Assembly (NCBI GenBank): GCA_029449245.1
Contig: JANATF010000004.1
Location: 434,001 to 498,000, forward strand
DNA: 64,000 bases
Direction: 5' to 3'
Origin: Mortierella alpina
Taxonomy: Eukaryota > Mortierellomycota > Mortierellomycetes > Mortierellales > Mortierellaceae
Shown here: positions 11,694-24,072 of the stretch, in pieces
Numbering within the stretch: the first letter of the stretch is position 1
Layout of the letters: every line of letters begins with the position of its first letter
Made by a program: the position numbers and the translations under genes
The notes under the pieces: generated by a model
Database searches by the model: none
What the model saw: only the letters and a program-made list of their open reading frames with translations
What the model was told of the DNA's origin: nothing

Positions 11694-14600
11694 ATGGACA
11701 TGAGCCAGGCCAGGCAGAAGCAGAGGCATGGACTCGAGCCCACACAGGTGAGCGTGCGCTCTGGAACAATGAGCATCCGTCTTGCAGCATGCAGTCGCCT
11801 ATGCAGGAGCACAGCACAGGTTCAGCAACGTGTAGAGTCCAGGCATACCGAAGCCTGTTCAAGCAACCACCTACTGCAGGCATCAACGGTCCTTTTTTCT
11901 ATTTTATGGGAATCGTTCTTGACCAGCAGACGGGTCAGACTAGGGGGAAAGGAGGGGCTTTCCTTCGCCCTGCACGACACCCGTATAGGGTTACAAGGAG
12001 CAGGGGAGGCCGTGGCAGCTTTGCAGTTTTGAGTTGACGTTTCATAGACCTGCCTCTCTGAACCGTCATCCTTGTCTTCCTTTTGGACCTTCTAGCGACG
12101 CGTGCGCCATATCAAATGCATCCTGGCGAGGAACCTCACGTTTGCTCAAAACGCGAATCAACGAACGCTGGCGTCAGCTCTGCTGCATCAGCCATCTTCG
12201 CAGTACTCACAGGGAAACACCGGCTACTACAACTTTGCTAATAGCAGCACCAACAGCAACAGCAATAGCTATCGTCCTTTACCGCATCACCAACATACCC
12301 GGTCCGCCACACCCTCGCTTGACTTACCCTCCACTGCGTCCTCTCCGACAAGAAGTTATTTTAGATCGCCATGGAAGGGCTACCAGTATGGGATTCCCAA
12401 GGTCAGAGGACCGGGATCGGATACTGGATCGACGTCAGCCGTCTCTGAGTCAGGACGGGGCGCAAGCTCTGTCATCAGAGAGCCTATCGCCCGTCTCTCC
12501 GCCGGACTCAAAGCGACCGTTTTCAGCGGCGGCACATCCGCAGAGTCCGGCTATACATCTGAATCAGGATCTACTTCCGGAAAGGGAGCGACGTCTGCAC
12601 TTGGGACCACGCCGTCGACATCCAAATCACGGCTCAGGAATTCAATGGAAGTGCTGAGTCGTAGTTCGGTTTCCAATCGGCAAAAGTTACCACATGAGGA
12701 ACTGTCGATCGGCCGCCATTCGCTGGATGCTTCTTCCTCTGTTCCTAGTACGCCCCCACCGTCACTACCAGCACGAGACAAGTATTTCTCTCCTGGCGAG
12801 GAAATCGTGCCGCGTTCTGCAAAGGACTTGACTGAAGAAATCACCGGCGGCTTACCTACCTTTGGCTCAGATTCAGAGGACAGCCGGATGCCACTGTTTG
12901 TAACAAGGGCTCGAAGTCAGTCCAAGCCCGTTCTTCTGGATACTTATTTCACATTTCACAGTCCAAATAATGGTAACGCTCCTCGCAGCCTAGCGTTAAC
13001 GAGTTAATGTGTAGGGTAGCGAGGGCCAAGATATATGACCTTATTTGGTACTCTAACTACGCTCCATTCTTTTCTTGCTCTGCCATTCTAGACGACGTCA
13101 TCTATACCAGTGATACTGTAGCGGGATCCAATGTAAGCATACTGGACTGGGAGTTATTCATATGGCACACTTGTGCAGAATATAACATAATATCAATCGC
13201 ATTGCAAATGGCCTTCAGAATCCCTCCTATAGCCCGTTGGAGGAGCACCGATTTCTGGATCCGACAAAAAGGCGGTCTAGCAGCATTATTATTCGGATAT
13301 GGGCTGGCTATCGCGGATCCGATTACTTTAATCTCTTGGAGTGGCGAGTAGACCTTTGCTGCTTGCGATATATTGGGAAGGATCTTCGGGATTTGCCAGC
13401 GGGTTTACCAAATAACACCATACTGTTTGGGTTTGAGAGTGGTTTTTACACCGCACCCGACGAGGATGACATGGTGGATCACCCACATACGACTGCACAG
13501 GAACCCCTAGCATCAATATCAGGAGTGAGCTTGAAGCGATCCTACACATACGAGTGTGTCATGAGGCTGAATAATCTGCACGAGTGTATAGCGGACACGA
13601 GAGAATCCAGGAACGAAATCAAGCGCAATATCGAGGCAGCCCTTATCAAGGAGAATGCGCCGATGATCACGGTAAGTAAGCAATGTTTGGATGCACATGC
13701 CGCTCAGGAAAAACCTCAAGTTTCAGGGTCCCGGACTGATAACAGAAATGTTGCTTCTTGATCCCCGTACGATTTGCATTCTAATTTACGCCCCACCTTG
13801 CTCTCTAGCAAAAACGCCGTGGGGAGTGTACAGAGCGTCTATGGCATCTTCAACGGCAAGTTGGACATGAGCTGAACGTTTTGGAACAAGGTACGCTCTA
13901 CAGCTCAGCTGCCTTTGCCATCATGTACCCATCATGGAATCGCGCCGCTGGAAATAGAACTGTAGCAATTGACAAGGCCCTGTCGTGATTGGAACCTCCT
14001 TAATACTTGTAGCGCAACATAGAGCCAGCACTTTACGTCAGGAACACGCTGCGCGGCGGAAGGCGCTTGCGGAATCACGAGAGCGGGGGCAGACACAGGA
14101 GATGTATCTGGAAGAGAATTTGATCAATCTTGCCAAGAACAAGGAGAGTCTTTTCCATGTCCTCAGAGAGTTCTCGACGAAGCGTACAGAGCTGATTGCC
14201 ACATTGTTCACCATATTTCCTATCACAGGGGTACGTCTTGTGTCTCTAGGTACTGATGCGTTCTGTGTATTTCGCATGAATTCCGCTCACTAACGTTTTC
14301 ACAACATTATCACCTATTCTCCAGTCTGATAAAGATTCGAAACCGCTAAAGATTTGCAATGTGCCCTTGCCCAACTCTGACTACACAGGTATGTAGCTGG
14401 TTACCAGGTACTTGTTACAGATGATATCCTGACGCCAAGGCTAATGTGTGAATGTGTCTGGACTAGGCCTGGATGATGAGGTTGTCGCCGTAGCCCTGGG
14501 ATTCGCTTGTCATTTAGTTACCATGCTCGCGCATTACCTTTCGGTGCCTTTGAGATATCCTCTGACGCCGATGGGATCGAGGGCGTTTGTTCTAGATCCT

Positions 14601-16303
14601 GTGTCTCTTCTAGTCGGACCCAAAGAGTAAGTTGGATGATGCATACCTAGAGAACCTCTTTACTTTATTACTTTGATTGGTGGCTAATGGGGCCTACTCT
14701 CCTTGCACAATTAGGTTTCCGCTCTTTGGAAAAGGCCAAGACAGGCTTCGGTTTGAATATGGCGTATTTCTCTTGAACAAGGACATTGAGCAGGTACTGA
14801 ATCGCACCACAGGATTGTTAACCTTTGCGCATGGTATTCGTGCAGCAGCTGACTGATGCATATCCTCTGTCTTAGCTCATGAACGCATACGGCCGCCAGT
14901 TCATGGATCTTCGGCGGACATTACCCAACCTTCGGGATCTGATGGAGACTTTGATTACAAAGAAACAGAGGCAAGATCGCATTGAGCCGGAGCGGCGGAA
15001 CGAGCATTTTATCATGTCGCGGGACCAGCACGAGTTTGAGCGCGGATTAGACACGGGCGTGGAAAGCTCAGGCCTTGGTGAAAGTGGTAGCGCAGGATCA
15101 GGCAGTCAACCGGGACACGAAAGGCAGACGTCCTCAACAAGACTCAACCCCGGCGACCATTCTTTGCTTGCACGGGAATATGACCCCGTCGATGGAGAAT
15201 ACGTGCTTATATTGGACAACACACCTGTGAGATCGCCCCGAAGCCCGAGGGATGCCACTGGGAGTGATGTGTCGCCAGCTGATCGGATCAGCCCTCGTAA
15301 CATCCCCACCTCGCCGAAGGGTGTCCAACATGCCCATGAGAGGATGCGGAGCGGTCTCCAGCATGATTATTCTTCTAGCTTGAGCCTTAGCAGCATTGCA
15401 ACCGACGACAACGAGGATGGACAGTGCGCAGATCATCCGGCGTTCCGGGATTGGGCAAGCGTGGCACCGGAACCTATGCGCGATGCTCCTTTTGAAACGA
15501 ATCTCGATACGACTACGACTACCCAAAGCGTGGCTACTCCTCAGGTGGAGAGCGATGTGCTTAAATCACTGTCAAGTCCATTTGATTCCAAGATTAGCAA
15601 ACATAGCATCGACAATGATCTCGGGCCTAGCCATATTAGCAACAGCAACAGAGACAACAGCAGACCTGCCAGAGACAGCTTGACGGAAGGCAGTGTCTCG
15701 GAGAGGAGCTCCCCAGAGCTGCATGGACACATCGGCAAGACCAGCAGCTCGACAACATTTTCATCTTCACCACAAACTCTGCCGATGCACCTCAGCAAGT
15801 TGGGTCTGAAAGTTGTCTCTGGCGCCTTGGACCAGCTGTACGACTCTGACGGCGCCATGGGAATGAATGCAGTGGATGCAGTGGAGGATGGTCAGGCACG
15901 TTCTTTGTTAAAGTCAATGCCGAGCAGTTCCGGATCCACTCGGAAACACACAGAGGGGCATACAGAGGAGCGGATTCATCAGATCCCGCCGCGCATGAAC
16001 AGCTTTTCAGAGTCGCGGTTACAGCAGGAGCAACAGCATGAACAAGAAAATTTGGAAAAAAGAGAGCGGCAGGTGTCTTTCGAGGAAGGCCGTCGCCCAA
16101 CAGGACTTCAACGTACAGATTCACTAGAGGGTGCGTTTACGGACCCAAGTCAAGCCCAGAAGCAGCGGGGCACGCGACTGAGCAATAGAGTGATCATGGC
16201 GGGCAGCGAGGCGGGGCGGACGAAATCCGAGGAGATGATTTATAGCCAGATACAACCCTCCACTCCAACAGCCACCTCAGGTGTGTTGGAAGCCAGCGGA
16301 TAA
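11694..16303 (+). CDS. UVRAG/Vps38 homologue, class III PI3-kinase complex II subunit
   Basis: Ten exons (11694-11747, 12096-12972, 13092-13132, 13219-13671, 13809-13890, 14013-14230, 14325-14388, 14467-14626, 14715-14793, 14876-16303) give 1151 residues. UVRAG/Vps38 joins Vps34, Vps15 and Beclin-1/Atg6 to make PI3P on endosomes. Supporting segments are RRVRHIKCILARNLT at the N-terminus, a C2-like part (DYFNLLEWRVDLCCLRYIG...TILFGFESGFYT), a coiled coil (LRQEHAARRKALAESRERG), and the very characteristic C-terminal FPLFGKGQDRLRFEYGVFLL NKDIEQ. A Ser-rich disordered stretch (about 50-300) and a tail of about 400 residues extend well beyond the yeast protein. The first intron is unusually long (348 nt). 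It lies head-to-head at its 3' end with HAUS4 (70 bp). Confidence 0.88.
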
Positions 16304-16373
16304 AAACGAGAAGCTGCACTCCTATGTAATTCCATGTATTACCCTATCTATTGTTTTGACCTTTTGGCTGGTG

Positions 16374-17786
16374 CTATTCCAGTCGACGGATGTCGTCCTC
16401 TACTATATCAATTCGCTGCATGAGGTCGGCGTAGGCATCCACAATCATGTTGAATTCAGGCCCAGCACTCTGGTATTGCTTTAGTAGTGTTGCATTCTGG
16501 GTCGTTTGCACTTGAAGCTGCTTCTCCTTGCTCTCAAGTGTGTCACTAGATGAAGCCATTGTAGATCACGAATAGTCAGTCGCTGAGGTAAAAATACCCT
16601 CTCCGGACAGCTTGTTAGTGTGGGCTACAACTCAACTTTACCGAAGAGCTGACAGCCTTTGCACCGCTTCCTGGTCGTACACAGAGTCGTGCACTGTCAC
16701 TCTGAGAATCCTGCTCAGAATATGACAAAAAGAATGCTTGTCAGCGCCCACAAAGAAAAGAGAAGAAGAGTGATGACTTTCCATGCCAGAAAGAAAAAAA
16801 AAAAAGGACACAGCGACGCGCATCGTACTCTAGCTTTAAAATGATGGACTCTGACAATGACGAGAAGTATTCCTGAAAGGTGGTGTTCTGTTCGAACTGA
16901 TGGCGGATCTTGAACTCGAGGACAATCTCCCAGAGCACAAGGATCGTTTTTTGGAGGGTGTCGAACAGCAGCCTGACCTCTTGCTGAATGGCCAGGTCGT
17001 GCAAGATGGCGTCATCTTGGATCCTGTCAAGAGCGGCGACTTTCTTTTGCGTGTCTACGAGAACCTGTTGCAACGCCGCCGCCGGTAGGGTGTGAGGATG
17101 GGGGGTGTTGCTGTGAAGGGTGGCAATATCGATCGCTCGGGCAGAGATGCTTTCTTCAATGGTCCTGTACATGGGTTGTGAGAAGCCTTCTAGTGCATCC
17201 AAATGGGTCTGTAAGTGTTCCAATGTGAAGCCATCCAGATCCTTGTTAGGGTCGTGTCCCGCCAATAGCTCGATCATGGACACCGCGCCCGTGTCCGTGC
17301 GGGAGGATCCCGTCATTGAGGTGTGCGTGCTGGCTAAGCCTAAAGGCGCGGAGGCCTCGGCCACTACAAGTCGCCGCGCATCGAGGATGCTGAGGATGCG
17401 GTCAATGTGGTGGGACACTTGCTTCTGAAGGTCGGCAGTTCGACTGGCTTCTAGGGTATCCTTGGCGTGAGCTGGATGGTGATGGTTGTCTAGTGGTAGA
17501 AAGCGCAGCCTCTCGATGGGCTCAAAGATGGCTTTTGACTCTAAGTATTCCTTCTTGTGCTTGAGGTTGTACCTGGCCTATTATCGTGGTTGGGAGAGTA
17601 GTTGGTCCGTGAGTGTTCATGGCGTCGAGGTGAAGCTTGTAACGCAAAGGGAATCGCTGGATGTACCTGGAAGATGTCCTGGTCGGTTTGGGGACTAGAT
17701 CCAGTGGGGGTGAGGAATCGCGCGTTGAGGTCGGTGATCAGACGATTGAGGCGTGGATGTCGCTTGGGAATGTCTGGATCCTGCAT
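16374..17786 (-). CDS. HAUS4: HAUS augmin-like complex subunit 4
   Basis: Four exons (17786-17667, 17577-16829, 16710-16642, 16545-16374) join to 369 residues, close to the 363 of human HAUS4. Augmin binds existing spindle microtubules and recruits gamma-tubulin to branch new ones. The product begins MQDPDIPKRHPRLNRLI and is then helical throughout. Diagnostic segments are SIILKLEILRVTV, aligned with the human GAMILKLRMEELKIL region and followed by a Tyr-Asp/Val-rich helix, and the C-terminal YQSAGPEFNMIVDAYADL, which matches YEVLGEEFDRLVKEYTVL. The start is placed at the first in-frame ATG; an open stretch continues upstream without ATG. Identification rests on length and segment order, not on a catalytic motif, so it is a strong but not certain call. 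Confidence 0.72.
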
Positions 17787-18269
17787 TCTTGGGACATGCT
17801 TTCCTGCGTCTGTGGTGGTGGGCCTGAGAAGTGTTGCAAGGCATGTGCGTTTTTGCACAAGGGTGGGTCAGGGTTCAAAAAAAAAAAGTTGTCACGTTTT
17901 TTTTTGTCCTCCATTGCACTCAGCTCCCACTCGCTCCTTTTCATTCTCGCCCACCCTCTTGCTCCGCTGCCCTCTTGCCTCACATCGCGCGTCCAAGGAG
18001 AGCAAGCATCGCGTTTCTTCCTTCTTGACTCAAACAGCTCCAGGTAACAAACAAAACTCCTTTCCTCTGACCGCCAATCAGGCGTGTGCAAACGCGACCG
18101 ACGCATTTACCTCATGTGTCATGCAGACTGCGCCTTCTGGCACCGTTTTAAAGCTGACGCGTTCTGTCGTCAACAGGGTCTTTCTCGCTTCAGCTAACAC
18201 TCTACACTGCATCGCATACAACTGCTCAACTTGCAACCTGCAATAGACAAGCAGCTACGCTAAACAACA
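17787..18269. promoter_or_regulatory. Divergent promoter between HAUS4 and CSN2
   Basis: 483 bp between divergent starts. It holds an A8/T9 pair near 17878-17906 and a C/T-rich leader before the CSN2 ATG. It may also contain an untranslated first exon of HAUS4. No RNA gene was recognised. Confidence 0.45.
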
Positions 18270-20050
18270 ATGAGCGACGACGACGATTTCATGATGGAGG
18301 AGGAGGAAGATGAGGATTACGACTTTGATTACGAGGACGAGGACGGCGAGGAACCCGACGTGGATCTGGAGAACAAGTACTACAATGCCAAGGGACACAA
18401 AGAAGACGAGCCTGAGACGGCCTTGGTTGAGTTCCAAGGTGTGGTAGAGGCCGAGACTGAGAAAGGAGATTGGTACGTGTTGTTCTTGACAGCAATGCAT
18501 GCCCGAGTTTTACGTTGACCAACATGGTTACTTTCTAATCATATCAGGGACTAATATGTCTGCGGGTTTCCCTTTATCCATCACAGGGGGTTCAAGGCCT
18601 TGAAGCAGATGGTGAAACTCTCCTTCAAGATGGGCAACTATGATAAGGTATACCTTTCGCTTGTGGTCAATCTGCCCAGCGGTTTAAAAGTGCGCGCGAG
18701 AATTAACTCTGGCAACGTGTGTTTAACAACGTATTCTTTCCTTTTTCCGTTGCGGCAATAGACACTGGAGTACTATGAGCAGTTGCTCCCTTATACCAAG
18801 GCTGCGGTGACTCGGAACTACAGTGAAAAGAGCATCAACAATATTCTGGACTTTATCTCGTCCTCATCGGACATGGTCTTCATGGAAAAGTTTTACCAAA
18901 CAACGCTGAACGCCTTGAAGGACGCGAATAACGATGTAATGTGGAAGGATGCGCCATCACTGTTCACATACTTGTAATCAAGCCTTTGGTTTGGAGAAGA
19001 CAACAGGGTCCTAACTGTACCACCTCATTCACGACCACACTGTTAGCGTTTACTGGTCAAGACCAACTTGAAGCTGGCGAAACTCTGGCTGGATAGGAAG
19101 GAATACGGACGACTGTCAAAGATTCTAAGGCAGCTGCATGCCTCTTGTCAGGCAGATGACGGCACGGATGATCAGCGCAAGGGAACACATCTGCTAGAGA
19201 TTTTTGCACTCGAAATTCAAATGTACACGGCGACCAAGAACAGCAAAAAGCTCAAGGCACTTTACCAGCAGTGCCTTTCTGTCAAGTCTGCGATTCCACA
19301 TCCGCGCATCATGGGTGTGATCCGAGAATGTGGTGGCAAGATGCATATGAGCGAGAAGGAGTGGGATCAAGCCCAAACGGATTTCTTTGAGTCGTTCCGT
19401 AATTATGACGAGGCTGGTAGTTTCCAGCGCATCCAAGTGCTCAAGTACCTGGTTCTGGCCAACATGTTGATGGAGTCGCAGATCAACCCTTTTGATTCCC
19501 AGGAGACAAAGCCGTACAAGAATGATCCTCAGATTGTGGCGATGACGAACCTTGTGAGTGCCTACCAGAGGCGGGACATTCGCGAGTTTGAAAAGATTTT
19601 GAGGGAGAATCGGACGACGATCATGGACGACCCCTTCATTCGGGCTTATATCGACGATGTGCTCAAGAATATCCGGACCCAGGTTCTGATCCGGCTGATC
19701 AAGCCCTATACGAGGATCGAGATTCCGTTCATTTCGCGGGAACTCAACATTCCAGCGCAGGATGTGGAGGACTTACTTGTGGGGTTGATCTTGGACAGGA
19801 AGATTGCGGGACACATTGATCAAGTGAACCAACGCCTAGAGCTGCAGCGACAGTACGTATTTTTACTGCTGCTGAGACAAATCGGCATGTTGTCCTGAGA
19901 TACTGATATATATCCTTTGTGTGTTTGACAATGTTTTTAACGCACTTCCACCACAATAGGACAACGGGGACGTTGCGATACAATGCCATGGACAAGTGGT
20001 CGGCGAATCTGGCGACCCTGTACACAGCAAACATTAACAAGGTCCGCTAA
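18270..20050 (+). CDS. csnB: COP9 signalosome subunit 2 (CSN2)
   Basis: Five exons (18270-18472, 18587-18647, 18762-18935, 19047-19852, 19960-20050) give 444 residues, matching human CSN2 (443). CSN2 is a PCI-domain scaffold of the COP9 signalosome, which removes Nedd8 from cullins. The protein has the acidic N-terminus ([20 protein letters not shown]), the highly conserved [16 protein letters not shown], then [21 protein letters not shown]-like helices, and the PCI winged helix with [19 protein letters not shown] and the C-terminal [15 protein letters not shown]. All joins keep the conserved sequence. AATAAA lies at 20149-20154. In fungi CSN controls development and secondary metabolism. Confidence 0.97.
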
Positions 20051-20940
20051 AGGCAGACGCGAGAGCGATGGCCGGCGCACTGTTTCTTTTTTTTTCTTTT
20101 TCTGGAGAAGATGTTTGTTGTGAGCACCGAAGCTTTCATGGACCGACAAATAAAACATGATCGAACTTGCTGACTGAAAACATGATGTCAAGGACCGGCC
20201 GGCTGGCGTAGGGGTGCTTATGCAATAGTGGGCAGGCTAGGAACACCAGCGAGGGATCTTGTGCTTTTCAGAGACATCGATTGGGCGCACGGCTGTCTCA
20301 TGAGGAGCGGGCACACTGGCGGAGAAGGAGGAGAGACTGTAGTGCTGGGAGCAGGGCGAAGTCTTTTGCTCGATCACCTTTGACTGCCTCTTGTAAGTGA
20401 GACTGACGCCTTACTTCCTCTCTTCGCCGTGCCTGTATGCTGACGGCTCTTGGCATCCCGCGGTCACCAGGGTGCGGCCAGGAGGGTGTGCCCTTGCTGC
20501 AGCCAACCACGGGCGAAGGCCCTTTTAATTCAACCACGGGCGAAGGCCCTATTAATTTAAGCAAGGGAAGGTCCATAACTTCAGGCTGGGCTCCTCGGCG
20601 AGTGGACGGCACTAGCCTGAAATAGGCACCTGGCCGTGTGGCACAGCCATAGGCATGTACTTTTGGCAGGGTTGCAGCGAGCGACATTCACTCCTCTTTT
20701 ATTCCTTCTTCACCTTTGCTTACTTTCTCGCTCTCGCACTCTCTTTTACTCCCCCTCTCTCTCTCCTCTCTCTCTCCTCTCTCTCTTTCTCTCCCTGTCC
20801 CTTCCCCGTCCTCGTGATCGTCTCTCTTGCCATCATCCGTCTTCGGATCAACTGCCTCTTGTCACTCTGCCACAGACCATTCTGCCTGGCATTGTCCGCA
20901 TTGGCTTGCTAGACCAACTCTAATCCTCAAAACACCCAAG
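20051..20940. other. Intergenic region upstream of CaMK-like kinase
   Basis: 890 bp holding the CSN2 3' end, a 27-bp tandem duplication at 20504-20557, and a dense CT repeat (about 20745-20805) in the probable leader of the kinase mRNA. The open frames here are products of the repeat and CT tract and are not called. Confidence 0.5.
20504..20557. repeat. 27-bp tandem duplication in kinase upstream region
   Basis: Two adjacent 27-bp copies begin CAACCACGGGCGAAGGCCCT and differ at one base (a T in copy 1 is an A in copy 2). The core GGGCGAAGGCCC is an imperfect palindrome. The position, about 400 bp before the kinase ATG, would suit a duplicated regulatory site, but this is inference. Confidence 0.8.
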
Positions 20941-23777
20941 ATGACCGAAGCAACAGTGCCACCTGGCCCGGTGGACCTGGCCTTCGCGTCAACACCTCTG
21001 CCGCAGCCTGCATCGCCACCGCCACCCATGCCTCCGCTCACTCTGTCCATCCAAACAGGATTCACAACCCCAGTCGCTGCTACCAAAAAGATACACGAGC
21101 CCGAAGTAGCGCTCCAGCAACTAGAGTACGACGAGGACGGCGAGGATACTCCCCCGATTGATCACTACACCTATACTTATCAGGATCCGAACAAGGTCGC
21201 GGTGCAGACCCAGGTCTTCGAGCCAGAATCACCTTCGCCCAGCCTCTCGGCGTGGCCGCCAGCCCAACTGAACCCTGACTATCTGGCGCCATATCATCCG
21301 TCTCTACATAAGGACGTCCATAACTGGTCCCAAATCCTGCTAGACCAAGTCCGCCAAAAGGGTGTTGCCCCATTGTCAGCCGATCACACACACCATTCCA
21401 CGGGTGCTCTAGAAGGGGAAGCCGCTGAACCTAGTGCATCCTTCAAGGGCGTGTCCGTCGCCACACCCGCTTCATTGACCACAGCCGACGCCATCAAGGT
21501 CGAGAAGCACTTTCTCTTCCAGACACACCATCGACAAGCACACAGCAAACACACTCCTCACGGTTCAAAACCCCACCCGATTCGTCCTCGTCACCAACAA
21601 CATGCGCGGAGAGCAAGTGAACGATCTACACGAACTTTCAGGAGCCTAGTACAGTTCCTCCAACGTCTCCTTTGCACCCTGAAGCGACGCAATGTAAGCC
21701 CCGTACAGAAGGAGAAGGAGGATGCGAAACCCAAGGAGGCTGCCCCGTCGTCATCCACACCAGCTTCGCTTAGACCACCACAATCAACCCCTGCAACAGA
21801 ATCTGCTTTAGCTGAGCCATCGGACTGCAGTCTTCAGTATTTGTCCGTGTCAGAGAATGGCGCCTCAGAGGAATCATCCAGGAGCAACATCTGCTTTACG
21901 CAAGGGTCGGAGCCGGAGCCACAGAATCCACCCGGGCCAAGGAAAAGCATTGCCAACACCGCGACATTGGCAATGTCCAACGGCCTCCAGGCCATCAAAG
22001 GCGTCCCAAAAATTATGAAATTCATCGACAAGATAAAGAACCATGCTAGTAATCACCACGCCGAGGAGGCGAGGCACCCTACATCACAGAACCAGACAAC
22101 AGCACAAGGATTGAAAGCCGATACTATTCCCAAGACATCAATAATGTCACCCGCAGCACTGGCGGCGGCAGCTCAACTGGAGGCATTAGAGGAACAGAAG
22201 CGAAAGGAGCGGGCACGAGGACCGCGTATGCATCCGAAGTTACTGGAGCTGTATGAGGTCACGGACCGGGTTCTTGGCATTGGCACGTTTGCAACAGTCA
22301 AGGAGATCAAGCTGAAGAGCACGGGACAATCCTTTGCGCTCAAGATCATCTTGAAAAAGACGCTGCAAGGTAAGGAATTCTTACCGGTACCATAGCCATT
22401 CTTCTGCAATTGCATGCAACAAGGCGGTAGTCCCGACGTTTTGTTGAAGTTATCCTAAACCCCACTGTTCTGTTTTAGGGAAGGGCTCAATGCTGGACAC
22501 CGAGATCGCGGTCCTTTCCAAGGTTCGACATCCCAACTGCGTCTCACTTTTGGAGATGTTTGAGACCGAAGATGCCGTCTATTTGGTGACGGACCTGGCA
22601 GCAGGCGGAGAGCTCTTTGATCAGCTTCTCAAGAAGGGCTACTACACCGAGGGCGATGCAGCAAGGCTGGTTCGCGAGATCTTGCTCGGTGTCGAGTACT
22701 TGCACAACATGGGCATCGTTCACCGGGACCTGAAGCCCGAGAATCTATTGTTCCACGACAAGACCGAGAACTCACGATTGATGATCACCGACTTTGGACT
22801 GAGCAAAGTGTTGACGAGCGGGAATGATGTGCTGATGACAGCGTGTGGCACACCAGGTTATGTGGCGCCGGAGGTTCTTGAAGAAATTGGTCATGGCAAG
22901 CCTGTGGATATGTGGAGTGTCGGCGTGATAGCGTACACGCTTCTCTGTGGATACACGCCTTTTTGGGGCGAAGGTAAATGACTGTTCCTGTCTTGCCTCC
23001 TGGCCAGGGGGGTTTTTTTTTTGGTTTTTGTTTCCCGTTGAAACGATGTCGTTGCTGAGTTATGCCATTGTTCCCATCATACTAACGTTGTTTTTTCCGT
23101 ACTCTTCAACAAAAGACCAACTGTCATTGTTTGAGAACATTATCTCGGGAGAATACCAGTACGAGGAGGAGTACTGGAAAGATATCTCACCTCTGGCAAA
23201 GAGCTTTATCGACTCGCTACTGGTCACACAAGCATCGAGACGTCCCACAGCCACGCAGGCGTTATCCCATCCTTGGTTCAGGGCCATGCTTGATCAAGAT
23301 CTGGCAGCGCCTGCTTCGCCAGCGGACAGCGTGAATCTACTGCCAGCCATGCGCAAGAACTTCAATGCGAGGAACGTGTTCAAGAAGGCAGTGCGAGCTG
23401 TTGGCATTCTTCGCAGGATGCAAGGCTCGTCGCCGCCGTCATCCCCCCCCTCCTCGTCCTCTGACTCGGACAACAATGGCCTTCCTCGAGGTGTGGATGG
23501 GGCATGTACTGAGGGTATCGTAGTGACAGAAGGCAAGACGCGGCTTCAGAATGGAAGACTGAGTTTCCACGATGTGGTCAGTGCGGCGGTGATGACCAGC
23601 CAAGGAGTTCGTCTTGATCCTGTCACTGCACACGTCGCTCCAGATGTGGCATCCGCCACTGTGGACACTACAGGAGCTGCTGACGACAGCAATGAATATA
23701 TGAACCGTGTGAGATCTGCTCTGGAGGTTTCGGCGGTCAAGGGCGATTTAGAGGAGGAAACCATGACAGCACAATGA
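20941..23777 (+). CDS. Ca2+/calmodulin-dependent protein kinase-like Ser/Thr kinase with long N-terminal extension
   Basis: Three exons (20941-22369, 22479-22973, 23116-23777) give 861 residues. Residues 1 to about 435 are Pro/Ser-rich and probably disordered. The kinase domain follows: Gly-loop GIGTFATV (446-453), ATP lysine K468 in FALKI, HRDLKPEN with catalytic D560, DFG with D581, then CGTPGYVAPEVL and DMWSVGVIAYTLLCGYTPFW. The activation-segment and subdomain IX sequences are those of the CaMK group, closest to CaMK1/CMK types. All catalytic residues are present. A C-terminal tail of about 180 residues may hold the autoinhibitory and calmodulin-binding part (basic stretch KNFNARNVFKKAVRAVGILRR), the best candidate for a calmodulin site. 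The gene is convergent with the Cys-rich surface protein downstream. Confidence 0.92.
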
Positions 23778-24072
23778 CTCTGCGTTTCCCAAGGGGGGGA
23801 CGCTGGGCGCGTCCCAAAAACTGTAAATAGCATTATGATAATCATCCTCGCCCAAACCTTTGTTCCTCCTCTCCTATGTATCATGTAGACGATAAAAGCC
23901 CGTTGGCCGATTTAGATAATCGACACTTTCAATTTCCTTTCCAATTTCAATGCATATTTGTTTTTGTTTGTTTGTTAGTTAGGGTGGGGGGGGGGATGGT
24001 GCGATGGTGAGAAATGGATGATGATATTATATTTTTTGGTTTTTTTTTGTTACAACTAGATTTTTTTGTACG

